This document shows positions 1 to 10,500 of a DNA stretch of 23,789 nucleotides, in pieces (the stretch's first letter is position 1; each line of letters begins with the position of its first letter). The DNA is taken from positions 1-23,789 of IMG/VR virus record IMGVR_UViG_3300046010_004066. The stretch is one strand, 5' to 3'. The stretch comes from a virus. The position numbers were made by a program, and so were the translations under genes. The notes under the pieces are model-generated. The model did no database searches, was not told the DNA's origin, and saw only the letters and a program-made list of their open reading frames with translations.

Positions 1-1504
1 AGGGTACGTCTCCTACGGTAGGAGATGATTTTCCAGTTTGTGCTACCCAATCGAAGGTAGGTGAATAGTAAGTATATGGCCATGTTATAGTAACGTCGAA
101 GTATAATTCGTAGCCAGGCTGAATGACAACAGGGAAACCATATACTGGAGTGCCTTTACCATTTTCTTTTGCTTTTACTGAAGCAATTCTCATATTAGAA
201 ACAGTAGTTGTCATTGCATTAGCCCAACTACTACCAAATCCAGGAGACAACAATTGGTCATTCGACTGAGAAACTGTAATTCCTGTAATGGTTCCACTTC
301 CAGAACCATTGTTTTCTATTTCGTATGTTAGTGTATGAGAACCGGCAGGAAACTGTAAGAATCCATCACCTAAGTTTACATACTTTTTTGTTCCGTCAGC
401 ATTAAGAGTTCTCCAATTATCGTGGCCATACTGTCCCCATATTTTTGCATTTGTTGGTGAATTTAGAGGTTCGTTCAATACTGCATTTCGACGAGTATGT
501 TCATCGTTCCAATGTACATATCCAGTATTACCATCCATTTTAGGAGGAATGATAGATTTCTTAGATGAGTCAGTATACTCAATAGAAAACTTAGCTTTAC
601 CTTCAACTACTGTTACTGAAGGTGGCATGATTTGGTCCCAAGTAGTTGTACCAAACGAACTAACAACTAATCGTGCTCTTTGTGGATCTGCCTTTGTTTT
701 ATTGAATCGGAATTTAGTTGGATTATTTTTGGATGGAGTTTCTGTTTTTTCTTTAATAACAATTGATCCATTACCTACTCTTTGTTGCCAAGTCGCCATA
801 TCACTAATGGTGCCTTTTATTGACCAATAATTTGGTTTCTCGAGAGTACCACCGGTACCTGCAACTGGAGTAGAACTACCGTCCCAGAACAGTTGAAATG
901 CAGTTGGTCTATCAAAGGCTGAATTCACATTAATTCCACATTCTCCAGTAGCAGTGGTAAAGTCAAGAACATACTCATCCACTCTAACCTTATCAACCAC
1001 GCCAGAAGAGACGCCAGAAGTAGCTGTAGAAGCAGGGGCTGTAGTAAAATCGTAACTGTCGTATCCTTCCCAACTAATCCAGTTTGTATCTTTAAATATT
1101 CCTGGTGTAAAAGTAATACAATATTTTGTACTAGGAGACAGACCACCTGCTATTTGTGATATTACTACAGTAGAACCTATATCACTTTTCATTCCCAATT
1201 GAGTAAATATTTCTACACCCGAAACGTTATTGCGTGGATCGTTACTAACCTGCCAAGCATCAACCATAGGTCCGGTTTTAGAATCTTTAGTTATTGTAAT
1301 TCTTCCAGTAAATCTCTGAATGTCTCTATTGAATACTAGTTTTATAGTATCTAAATTGTGATTAATATCAATGGAACCATTAGAAGGTTCCCATCTAATA
1401 ACTTCTATTGGTGGAGGAACTTCATTGATTGTATAAGTTGGACTATCGCCAACTGAATCACCAAGACTAGTTAATGATATTGATGCTTTGAATAGTTCTG
1501 TCAT
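1..1504 (-). CDS. Partial fibre-like structural protein with SbsA-type Ig-like domain (runs off left edge)
   Basis: An open frame of 501 codons starts at the ATG at 1504-1502 and stays open to the window edge, so the C-terminus is missing. It begins 17 bp after the stop of the giant Calx-beta gene. Only a weak ribosome site (CGAGAT) is visible, so translation may be coupled to the upstream gene. Residues about 31-156 (PIEVIRWEPSNG ... LVFNRDIQ ... YDFTT) look like an SbsA/Big_5 Ig-like domain, the same type as in the neighbouring giant protein. The rest is rich in Gly, Ser, Thr and Asn, with segments such as HTLTYEIENNGSGSGTITGI that suggest beta-structure. I recognise no catalytic motif. Position after the baseplate genes suggests a virion surface or fibre component; this is inference. 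The exact family is not recognised. Confidence 0.8.
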   Translation of the reverse strand, partial: MTELFKASISLTSLGDSVGDSPTYTINEVPPPIEVIRWEPSNGSIDINHNLDTIKLVFNRDIQRFTGRITITKDSKTGPMVDAWQVSNDPRNNVSGVEIFTQLGMKSDIGSTVVISQIAGGLSPSTKYCITFTPGIFKDTNWISWEGYDSYDFTTAPASTATSGVSSGVVDKVRVDEYVLDFTTATGECGINVNSAFDRPTAFQLFWDGSSTPVAGTGGTLEKPNYWSIKGTISDMATWQQRVGNGSIVIKEKTETPSKNNPTKFRFNKTKADPQRARLVVSSFGTTTWDQIMPPSVTVVEGKAKFSIEYTDSSKKSIIPPKMDGNTGYVHWNDEHTRRNAVLNEPLNSPTNAKIWGQYGHDNWRTLNADGTKKYVNLGDGFLQFPAGSHTLTYEIENNGSGSGTITGITVSQSNDQLLSPGFGSSWANAMTTTVSNMRIASVKAKENGKGTPVYGFPVVIQPGYELYFDVTITWPYTYYSPTFDWVAQTGKSSPTVGDVP

Positions 1505-1521
1505 TTAATTATCTCGTTATG

Positions 1522-4500
1522 TTAATCAGCGTTGATAGCAACTTGTTTGGTGAACGTACAAACGCCAGATGTTCTATTTGGTATTGTTCCTGAATTTCCA
1601 CCTTCAAAGTTAACAGTAGCTCCGAAATCGCCTGATGTTATATTAATCCCATTTAGATTGTAATATAGCGGTGTTGTATCAGATACATTAGTAGTAGTTA
1701 CTGTAAAGGTAACGATATCACCTTCAATAAATTCAGATTTATCAGCTTCAATTCTATAGGTAGGAACAGGAGAATCGACTATTGTTATGTTATTAGAAGA
1801 ACCTAAGCACTCGTTAGGTAATTTATTAGAAGTTGAGTATATTTTTAATTGGCAACTTTCATCCGGCTCTATCAATTTATCTTTAAATGTTTCAACAGTA
1901 AATAATATATCAGATCCAGTCACAGTAACAACACCTGAAGTTTGAACAAAGTCCAAATCTGATGTTGCTGACGTTCCCACACCAACAATACTCCAATATA
2001 TTTTTTGACCAATGACAATATTCTTGGTAGTCAATTTTACATCAATGTGATTGCCTTCGACCACAGCCTTCGATGCTGTTAGTATATATTCAGGCATAGG
2101 TGGTACTGCCGCCTCAACTTTGGTTTCGTATGTGGTAACCGAAGCTGTAGTGTGAAGTAAAGTTCCTGATAATGACGTTTTATAAATGTCGATAGCCCAA
2201 AGTTCAGTACCTTCAATAGTAGCATCAATATTGGTAGTAAATGTTGGAAGATCGACAGTTCCTAGTGCATTTGTAGTTACGGAACCACTAATAGAACCAG
2301 AAAGGAAATCTGTTGCATTAGTGCCGCCAGTACCTTTATCAACTACTTTCCAATATAATGTTGTGCTTAGTAAATTACTAGCTAAAGTACAAGTAGTAGT
2401 TTGACCTTCGGTCAATACCGGTGAAGTAAAACTAGATGCTACATAATCAACTACACTATTATCTCTTACGGTAACCGAAGCTGTAGTATGAAGTAAAGTT
2501 CCTGATAATGATGTTTTGTAGATTTCAATTGCCCAAAGTTCAGTACCTTCAATAGTAGCATCAGAATTAGTAGTAAATACAGGAAGAGATGCATTTCCAA
2601 GTGCATTTGTAGTTACGGTTCCAGTTAAAGATCCAGAAAGGAAATCTGTAGCATTAGTACCACCAGTACCTTTATCGACTACTTTCCAATATAGTGTTGT
2701 ACTTAACATATTACTAGTTAAAGTACAAGTAGTAGATTGACCTTCGGTCAATACCGGTGAAGTAAAACTAGATGAAACTGAGTCAACTACACTATTGTCA
2801 TATAGTGATACTGTAGCTGTAGTATGAAGTAAAGTTCCTGATAATGATGTTTTGTAGATTTCAATTGCCCAAAGTTCAGTACCTTCAATAGTTGCATCTG
2901 TATTAGTAGTAAATGGAGGAGAAATTATTGCACCACCAGAACTATTTGTAGTTACGGTTCCAGTTAAAGATCCAGACAAGAAGTCTGTTGCATTAGTGCC
3001 GCCAGTACCTTTATCGACTACTTTCCAATATAGTGTTGTGCTCAACAGATTACTAGTTAAAGTACAAGTAGTAGATTGACCTTCGGTCAAAGTATATGAA
3101 CTAAAACCAGAATTGACAAAATCTGGAACTACAGTTACTCCGTCCAAAACTGATATATTTGTTGTGGTATGAAGTAAAGTTCCTGATAGAGATGTTTTGT
3201 AGATTTCGATAGCAAATTTTTCTGTGCCTTCTACAGTTGCATCTGTATTAGTAGTAAATACAGGAAGAGATGCATTTCCAAGTGCATTTGTAGTTACGGT
3301 TCCAGTTAAAGATCCAGACAAGAAGTCTGTTGCATTGGTACCACCAGTACCTTTATCAACAACTTTCCAATATAGTGTTGTACTTAACATATTACTAGTT
3401 AAAGTACAAGTAGTAGATTGACCTTCGGTCAAAGTATATGAACTAAAACCAGAATTGACAAAGTCTGGAACTGCAGTTACTCCCTCCAAAACTGATATAT
3501 TTGTTGTGGTATGAAGTAAAGTTCCTGATAATGATGTTTTGTAGATTTCGATAGCAAATTTTTCTGTGCCTTCTACAGTTGTATCAGAATTAGTAGTAAA
3601 TATCGGTAAAGTACCTGATCCAGAACTATTTGTAGTTACGGTTCCAGTCAAAGATCCAGACAAGAAGTCTGTAGCATTAGTACCACCAGTACCTTTATCG
3701 ACTACTTTCCAATATAGTGTTGTACTTAACATATTACTAGTTAAAGTACAAGTAGTAGATTGACCTTCGGTCAAAGTATATGAATTAAATGAACTATTAA
3801 TAAAGTCTGGAACTGCAGTTACTCCGTCCAAAACTGATATTGTAGATGTAGTATGAAGTAAAGTTCCTGATAGAGATGTCTTACGAATTTCGATAGCCCA
3901 TTGTTCTGTAGTTTCTACAGTTGCATCTGTATTAGTAGTAAATGTTGGTAAGATTGCACCACCAGAACTATTTGTAGTTACGGTTCCAGTTAAAGATCCA
4001 GACAAGAAGTCTGTTGCATTGGTACCACTAGCACTAATATCAACTACTTTCCAATATAGCGTTGTGCTCAACAGATTACTAGTTAAAGTACAAGTAGTAG
4101 ATTGACCTTCTGTCAAAGTATATGAACTAAAACCAGAATTGACAAAGTCTGGTGCTAATGGAACTGCAGCATTGTATACCGATACTGTAGATGTAGTATG
4201 AAGTAAAGTTCCTGATAGAGATGTCTTACGAATTTCGATAGCCCATTGTTCTGTAGTTTCTACAGTTGCATCTGTATTAGTAGTAAATATCGGTAAAGTA
4301 CCTGATCCAGAACTATCAGTAACTACTGTTCCAGTTAAAGATCCAGACAAGAAGTCTGTTGCATTGGTACCACTAGCACTAATATCAACAACTGTCCAAT
4401 ATAAAGTAGAATTGTATTGGTTACTAGTTAAAGTACAAGTAGTAGATTGGCCTTCGGTCAAAATATATGAACTAAAACCAGAATTGACAAAGTCGGCTGC

Positions 4501-7485
4501 TGCTGATGGAACTGCAGCATTATATACTGATACTGTAGATGTAGTATGAAGTAAAGTTCCACTCGTCGAATTTTTGCGAATTTCGACAGCCCATTGTTCA
4601 GTTCCTTCTACATTGGTGTCTGTATTTGTATTAAATATTGGTAAGATTGCACCACCAGAACTATCAGTAAGCACTGTACCAGTTAAAGATCCAGAAAGGA
4701 AATCCGCTGCATTAGTACCACTAGCACCAATATCAACAACTGTCCAATATAATGTTGTATTTTTTAAATTGGTATTCAATGAACAAGTAGTAGATTGGCC
4801 TTCTGTCAAAGTATAAGAACTAAAACCAGAATTGACGAAATCTGGAGGGGTAGTAGCTGTGTCAAAAATAGCAACACTTGAAGATGTGTGTACTAAAGTT
4901 CCACTCAAACTACCAGTAAAGAAATTGATAGAGAATTTTTCTGTGCCTTCAATAAGAACGTCAGGATTAGTAGTAAATATAGGAAGAGTTGCGGATCCAG
5001 AACTATTAGTGGTAATGGTTCCAGTCAAAGTTCCAGACAAGAAGTCAGCTGAATTTACACCGCCTGTACTAGTATCGATAACACTCCAATATAATGTCGT
5101 GCTTAATAAATTACTAGTTAAAGTACAAGTAGTAGATTGGCCTTCTGTTAAAGTATTTGATGTAAAATTAGTTACAACAGTAGCAGTTGGTGGGATACTA
5201 TTTGAATCGTATATAATAACAGATCCTGATGTATGTAATAGAGTTCCAGTTAATGAATCTTTATAAAAGTTGATAGCGAATTTTTCTGTATTTTCGACTA
5301 CACCATCACTAGACATAGATATACTAGAATCAAAATTGCCATTGCTATCAGTAGTAATAGAAAACGTCACGTGGCCCGAGCCATCAGTACCTTGTATCAA
5401 ATATCCACCAAGATCTGTGGAAGTTATTCCTCCAGTGCTAACATCAATAAATTTACCATATAATTTAGTATTTGGTAAATTGGATCTAATATAGATTTGA
5501 GTAGAAGCACCTTCATTCACGGTATTATTAGAGAATGTAGTACTCACCCAATCTGGAATTGAAGCTTGAACTTCTAATGAATCAAATGTTTTCTTATAAT
5601 CTATAACATTTAAATTTGGAGAAGTGTGGACAAGATTTGTTTGGTTTGCATCTGAGTAAATCTCTACAGCAAATTTCTCAACGTCTTCTATTGTACTATC
5701 TTTATTCACGAAGAATGTCGGTAAAGTAGCAGTCCCAAGATTATTAGTAATTACTGAACCGTTCATCGGAATATCTATAAAATCAACACTGTCTATTCCA
5801 AATACATTGATTATTTTCCAATACAACTCTGTGTTCAATAGATTTGAAGAAATTGTACCAGTAGTAGAGTTTCCTTCCATGATGGAATATGCACTGAATG
5901 TAGTAGTTACATAAGGAGATATAGGAAGGTCTAATATTGTTATAGTTTCTGTAGAATGTACTGCAGCACTTCCTAAGGTTTCGTACAATTGAATATTAAA
6001 TTTTTCTGGTGATTCTGTACCATCACTACTAGTAGTATCGAGACGCACTGTATTTTGATAAGTTGAATCAACTATAAAGAATCCACTATATGAGTTTGAT
6101 GTAGATGCAAAATCACTAGTATTCAATGTAGAAGATACAGGAACGACACTGTAATAAAGTTTAGTACCAACTGCAACATTGGTCATCTTGAATATTACTG
6201 AAGCTTGAGCACCTTCATATATTGTAGTATTGACGACAGTTGAATTATAAATTGGTTTAGGTATTACAACAGGAAGTTCTGTAGTAATCTGGTAATCAGT
6301 ACTACCTGGAAATTTATTACCAGTAGAATCTCTTACATAATCAGTAGGAATGTTAACCTGATATACTGTACTTTTATCCAATGTTTTTGTTGGAGTTACT
6401 GTAAGAGTATTCCCACCTGATAACACTGCGGTAGAAGGAATAACAGTACCATTGGATTTGGTTAATGTTACTGTGCCAGCATTAGCAACTACGGTATCAT
6501 CGAATGTAAAAACAATATTAGATGAAATTGAAACTCCAGTAGCACCTTTTGATGGAGAATAATTGATAATATATGGTGCAGTTTGGTCAACGGTAATAAC
6601 CACTGGATTGACTGCTGATACTGCTTGAGGTGCAATAGAAGTTCCCGCTACTTCAGTCGTCGAGGACTTCAACATTGGATTGATAGTAACTTGATTGATT
6701 CTAGTAGATAATGTTTGTGATTGTTTAGACACAGACATACCACTAGCATAATACATGAATTCGGCAGATGTTGTTATTTCTACGCCATTATTGGTAGAAC
6801 TATCACATAATAGAAATGGTCTTGTTCCTGTATTAAATTTCTTTGAAGGAATCATGAACGTGCCAGCAATATAACCATTCTCGTCAGTAGTCAGTGTAGT
6901 GGATTTACTAGCAGAGACAACAGTATAGGTTATACCATCCCAAGAAAAGGTATTAGTAGCTTCGAGATAACCATTTGCATTAGTACTGATAATCGGAGTT
7001 TGATTAACATAAATGGTAGTACCTTTAGCAAATAACACTTCAACATTACTATTGGTTCTTGAAAAAGTTTTAGATCTGTTAGTATGAACTACTTTGTTTA
7101 ATACTATTCTATAAGCAGAATCAACATATTCTGAAACATTTACATTATCAAAGAATGCGTACAATCTAGTAAGTGGTTTTAGATGATATGCTGAAAAATA
7201 AACATTTCTTGATTGGATAGTTGTCAATAGAGAAGTATCAACTACTTTTTCTCCAAGATTAGTATTGAATGTGGATTGTGTAGACGAGAATCCTAACCCA
7301 ACTTGGGATTGAGTTGTTGATGTATTGTATGTAGCACTAGAATCTATAGTAACCACTGGAGGAACTAGAGCTGCTTGTAATGCAGCTTTAGCCAAATCTC
7401 TTGCTACCATATCTGCTGAATTGGTAGGAGTAGTTGATGTTTGGGTAGAAGTAGTACCTGGATTAGTTGCTGATGTATCTGCCAC
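1522..7485 (-). CDS. Giant 1987-aa tail/baseplate surface protein with about 14 Calx-beta-like repeats
   Basis: The start is GTG (7485-7483), supported by AAAAGGAAC seven bases upstream. Residues 1-290 hold a low-complexity Thr/Ser N-terminus, then a region (HLKPLTRLYAFFDNVNVSEY at about 101-120, later GTRPFLLCDSS) of a type I associate with structural proteins beside DUF4815 genes in marine T4-like phages. Residues about 302-402 form an SbsA/Big_5 Ig-like domain (TAPYIINYSPSKGATGVSIS). From about 405 to the end come some 14 Calx-beta-like units of about 112-115 residues. Each has a YxLTEGQSTT-type strand, LYWxVVD, DFLSG, the acidic E-G-T-E-[KLQ]-[FW] motif and SGTLLHT. Units 4-12 are nearly identical; 1-3 and 13-14 are diverged, and the last is cut short. 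Calx-beta and Ig-like folds are common in adhesins and phage surface proteins, often calcium-binding. A long flexible adhesion fibre or baseplate decoration is the likely role, by inference. Confidence 0.85.
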   Translation of the reverse strand: MADTSATNPGTTSTQTSTTPTNSADMVARDLAKAALQAALVPPVVTIDSSATYNTSTTQSQVGLGFSSTQSTFNTNLGEKVVDTSLLTTIQSRNVYFSAYHLKPLTRLYAFFDNVNVSEYVDSAYRIVLNKVVHTNRSKTFSRTNSNVEVLFAKGTTIYVNQTPIISTNANGYLEATNTFSWDGITYTVVSASKSTTLTTDENGYIAGTFMIPSKKFNTGTRPFLLCDSSTNNGVEITTSAEFMYYASGMSVSKQSQTLSTRINQVTINPMLKSSTTEVAGTSIAPQAVSAVNPVVITVDQTAPYIINYSPSKGATGVSISSNIVFTFDDTVVANAGTVTLTKSNGTVIPSTAVLSGGNTLTVTPTKTLDKSTVYQVNIPTDYVRDSTGNKFPGSTDYQITTELPVVIPKPIYNSTVVNTTIYEGAQASVIFKMTNVAVGTKLYYSVVPVSSTLNTSDFASTSNSYSGFFIVDSTYQNTVRLDTTSSDGTESPEKFNIQLYETLGSAAVHSTETITILDLPISPYVTTTFSAYSIMEGNSTTGTISSNLLNTELYWKIINVFGIDSVDFIDIPMNGSVITNNLGTATLPTFFVNKDSTIEDVEKFAVEIYSDANQTNLVHTSPNLNVIDYKKTFDSLEVQASIPDWVSTTFSNNTVNEGASTQIYIRSNLPNTKLYGKFIDVSTGGITSTDLGGYLIQGTDGSGHVTFSITTDSNGNFDSSISMSSDGVVENTEKFAINFYKDSLTGTLLHTSGSVIIYDSNSIPPTATVVTNFTSNTLTEGQSTTCTLTSNLLSTTLYWSVIDTSTGGVNSADFLSGTLTGTITTNSSGSATLPIFTTNPDVLIEGTEKFSINFFTGSLSGTLVHTSSSVAIFDTATTPPDFVNSGFSSYTLTEGQSTTCSLNTNLKNTTLYWTVVDIGASGTNAADFLSGSLTGTVLTDSSGGAILPIFNTNTDTNVEGTEQWAVEIRKNSTSGTLLHTTSTVSVYNAAVPSAAADFVNSGFSSYILTEGQSTTCTLTSNQYNSTLYWTVVDISASGTNATDFLSGSLTGTVVTDSSGSGTLPIFTTNTDATVETTEQWAIEIRKTSLSGTLLHTTSTVSVYNAAVPLAPDFVNSGFSSYTLTEGQSTTCTLTSNLLSTTLYWKVVDISASGTNATDFLSGSLTGTVTTNSSGGAILPTFTTNTDATVETTEQWAIEIRKTSLSGTLLHTTSTISVLDGVTAVPDFINSSFNSYTLTEGQSTTCTLTSNMLSTTLYWKVVDKGTGGTNATDFLSGSLTGTVTTNSSGSGTLPIFTTNSDTTVEGTEKFAIEIYKTSLSGTLLHTTTNISVLEGVTAVPDFVNSGFSSYTLTEGQSTTCTLTSNMLSTTLYWKVVDKGTGGTNATDFLSGSLTGTVTTNALGNASLPVFTTNTDATVEGTEKFAIEIYKTSLSGTLLHTTTNISVLDGVTVVPDFVNSGFSSYTLTEGQSTTCTLTSNLLSTTLYWKVVDKGTGGTNATDFLSGSLTGTVTTNSSGGAIISPPFTTNTDATIEGTELWAIEIYKTSLSGTLLHTTATVSLYDNSVVDSVSSSFTSPVLTEGQSTTCTLTSNMLSTTLYWKVVDKGTGGTNATDFLSGSLTGTVTTNALGNASLPVFTTNSDATIEGTELWAIEIYKTSLSGTLLHTTASVTVRDNSVVDYVASSFTSPVLTEGQTTTCTLASNLLSTTLYWKVVDKGTGGTNATDFLSGSISGSVTTNALGTVDLPTFTTNIDATIEGTELWAIDIYKTSLSGTLLHTTASVTTYETKVEAAVPPMPEYILTASKAVVEGNHIDVKLTTKNIVIGQKIYWSIVGVGTSATSDLDFVQTSGVVTVTGSDILFTVETFKDKLIEPDESCQLKIYSTSNKLPNECLGSSNNITIVDSPVPTYRIEADKSEFIEGDIVTFTVTTTNVSDTTPLYYNLNGINITSGDFGATVNFEGGNSGTIPNRTSGVCTFTKQVAINAD
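2112..5195 (-). repeat. Nine near-identical tandem coding repeats, period 336-348 bp
   Basis: The EGQ-encoding landmark (plus-strand ttgaccttc or ttggccttc) recurs at 2401, 2737, 3076, 3418, 3760, 4102, 4447, 4795 and 5137, giving spacings of 336, 339, 342, 342, 342, 345, 348 and 342 bp, all multiples of three. Nucleotide identity between units is visibly high, for instance around 2570-2740 and 3250-3420. Length changes keep the reading frame, so units can be lost or gained without breaking the gene. Outer boundaries are approximate to within about 15 bp. Confidence 0.93.
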
Positions 7486-7490
7486 GTTGA

Positions 7491-7499
7491 GTTCCTTTT
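7491..7499 (-). promoter_or_regulatory. Ribosome binding site that fixes the GTG start of the giant gene
   Basis: The minus strand reads AAAAGGAAC here, with AGGA ending seven bases before the GTG at 7485. The first in-frame ATG is only at codon 26 (SADMVARD). The GTG is therefore the better start. Confidence 0.7.
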
Positions 7500-7513
7500 A
7501 TAATAATTTTAAT

Positions 7514-7521
7514 TATTTATT
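7514..7521 (-). promoter_or_regulatory. Possible variant late promoter box (AATAAATA)
   Basis: The minus strand reads CTAATAAATAATT, one mismatch from the T4 late consensus TATAAATA. The box overlaps the TAA stop of the DUF4815 gene and lies 29 bp before the giant gene. The same arrangement occurs at 10667-10674. The match is short and AT-rich, and the same octamer also occurs inside coding sequence, so the call is weak. Confidence 0.3.
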
Positions 7522-10500
7522 AGTTAACAGTAACCTGCGATTTCACGCTCACATTATTTTTCAGTGCTAGGTTTGTAATACCAACGCCAGTAGTTTGCCA
7601 ATCAGACCATATTTGAGCATTGCCAGATGCTGCTTGAACTAAATGATCAAATTCACCATTTAAATTTACAGTAGCCATTGGTAGAACTGAAGTATCTGTC
7701 CAAATATCAGTAGGTGGATCCATAGCCATAATACCATTCCAATTGAATACCGCAAATGGCTGTACGGATTCTGTTTCAGATGCTGCAGTTTGTGATATAG
7801 CAGAAACTTCAGTATAATCCAACATTACTAAATCATTACTATTAACAACAGAAGTACTAGCATTGCTATCAAATTGATAAGCAAAAGAATTACTATTGAA
7901 TCCCGGTCTCAGATATCTCGATTGGTAATCGATGGCACACGTATAGTATGGATTGAATACATCACCAACGCTATGCCCAGCAAAAGAATCTACCAAAATA
8001 CCATTTTTAAACTTATCGATGCCAGGAACATCCGAAGGTATAGACTCATCTGTTGCTTGTTTTTCTAATAACGACAATGTAGTATAATATTCTAATCTCG
8101 ACACTCTTGTATCGATGGCAGCAATGTCCTTCATAGTATATCGTTTATTATCCACATATTCAACGATGATATCAGAAATACTAAATGTGTATGCTGGAAT
8201 CGTTAATACATAAAGTGTCATTGAGTCGCCAGAATCTGGAACTAATGGATACTTAGCAGGAATGCCTTTTGTAATCTCTAACTTTTTAGATGCAGTAGAT
8301 ATAATAGCCTTATCAATTCTAGGCAAATAATATTCATAATCGGTAGTTAAGGTACTGCCAAAATGAGGTTTCTTATAACTATCAAATATTAAAGAAGTTG
8401 AACTGTCAGTTCTTCTTGGTCTAAAATCCATAACATCAGTCAATCTTAATATCTCACCGGCCTTTGTTCTATAGGATTGGATATCGCTATAATCTACCAA
8501 CCCATTATAAGAATCGACAGTTAATGGTCCTGTGCCAGTATGACTATAATAATCGAACGTTATAACCAATGAAGTAATATCTGGATCTGTAGTCAAAGGT
8601 GACTTATTTGGGTTGATTAATTTAATGTAAGCGTGATCATAATAATAATCTTTTTGTCCAGTATTAAACGAGTATTTGTCTATATGATCAGTTCCGTTAT
8701 TATCAATGACGCTAGTCAAACTTATACCATCAGCTTTCAGTAATGAGATTGTAGAACTACTCATATTTGATCCAGTCACTGTCAAAGTAGAACCAGTATG
8801 GAGTACTTTATTTCTAAATGTTGATGTTGATTCACCGATAACAACATATACATCAAGTACCATATTGTAATCAACAGGAACAGTAACTACAGCAGAAGTA
8901 TCTGATGAGACATTTACTGTACCGTTTTCTAACTTGAAAACTTGACCAACGGCAGGTGGAGTACCAGAGCCAGATCCGACCGAGCGTACAGTAGCATACC
9001 ATTGAGATGATACAGTCGACGAAGATAATATTCCACTTCCTATAAAGAATTGTGTACCGCTTAAGGTCAGTGTAGCCGACGACGAACCAGCACTTCTAGC
9101 AAACGATGTGCTAGTAAATGATTTGTAATATTGGTAAGTAATATCGGTTAAATTTGTGCCACTGTTCACGTGGGTCTTTACTGGAGTATTGCCTAACTTA
9201 AATAGTTGAGTGTAATTCTGTGAGTTTTGTATAGTAACATCAGTAGTGGTAGCACCTAATATAGTAGTTTTATCATAAGATTCTGTACTGTACTGAGCAT
9301 AGAATGTCCAACTATAGGTACTTGATCCCGTTGTAACTACAAAACTTCTAGCATTGCTGATAGAAGCAGTAGCATCTAGGGCAATGTCAGTCAAGAATAA
9401 TTTGTAGGTATTAGTAGTGCCGGTATTAGTACTATCATACACAGTTCCAAACGCAGTAGCAGTACCAATTTTAGTTTTAACGTAATTAGTAGCAGAATTA
9501 GATGGTGTTATTACATTATGGATATCAATGGTGACCATCGAGTATGGCGATATCAAACCAGTAAGATTCTCAACTAGAATATACGGGCCTTTATCAATTT
9601 GAATCTGACTATTATTCAAAAACGCAGTAGTTCTTGCTTTATCTATAATGAGTGAAGTTGGACCTTCTGTAGCTACTTGATATCCCTGAACAAATGCACT
9701 ACCTGTATCTAATTTAAATACAAATTTAGATTCATCTGATGGATGGTCGATAACTTGACCAATAAATGGTTTAACTGTATAATCGCCAGATTCCTGGTAT
9801 GTTCTATCTGCTAGATGCTTTTCGAGATCGGAATATTCAGGTGCATTAACATTACCAATCATAACACCATCTCTATAGGATGCTATTAAGAAATGTTTGC
9901 TATTGGTAGATATGCCAGTACCTGCCATAGTAGTTTCTAATACCAATTCTATAGAATGTCTGTCAGCACCAGGAGCAGCATAGTTGGGTGAACCATAAGC
10001 ATTATCAAGTAATGATTCATCTTCATTATAGGAAATAATATACTCATAAGCAACCAAATAAACATCAAAGGATGCTTTGTTGGAACTATATGAACCTACA
10101 ATAATTTGATCTTCTACTCTAACGAAAGCACCATTTACAAAGTATATGCCAGACTTAATTTCGTGGAGCATAGCATCGCCGTACACAATTGTGTTAGCCG
10201 ACGATTCTGAAGTTAATGAATAGTTGGCATAGTCTTGTACAAGAATGGTAGCATTTTCTTCAATGTTACCATCAGTTACATCAGTAGTAAACAAGTAATA
10301 GTTATCATTATTAATGGCAGTATGAACTACTCGTTTTTTTACTGAACCGACATATATGATTTTATCTTTGAAGAACGTGAAGTCAGTAGTTCCGGTAAAC
10401 GAAGCAATGGCAATAGCATTTGCTTTGAGTGGGGCATGTTTACCGTCATGAACTACTGAACCATCAGTAAAAATATGTGAACCAAATCTATCAATCTGTG

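Noticed and set aside
549-830. Plus-strand open frame of 93 codons near the left edge
   Set aside because: It lies opposite the continuous 501-codon minus-strand gene, which has clear domain character. The minus-strand frame at 925-1146 is likewise an internal shadow.
2112-5195. CRISPR-like or diversity-generating array
   Set aside because: The repeats are long, coding, in frame and contiguous without spacers. No reverse transcriptase or template repeat is visible in the window.
4832-5266. Plus-strand open frame of 144 codons inside the giant gene, and similar shorter ones at 2186, 3224, 3566 and 4574
   Set aside because: They recur only because the coding repeats recur; they are reverse shadows of the Calx-beta units with no sensible ribosome sites.
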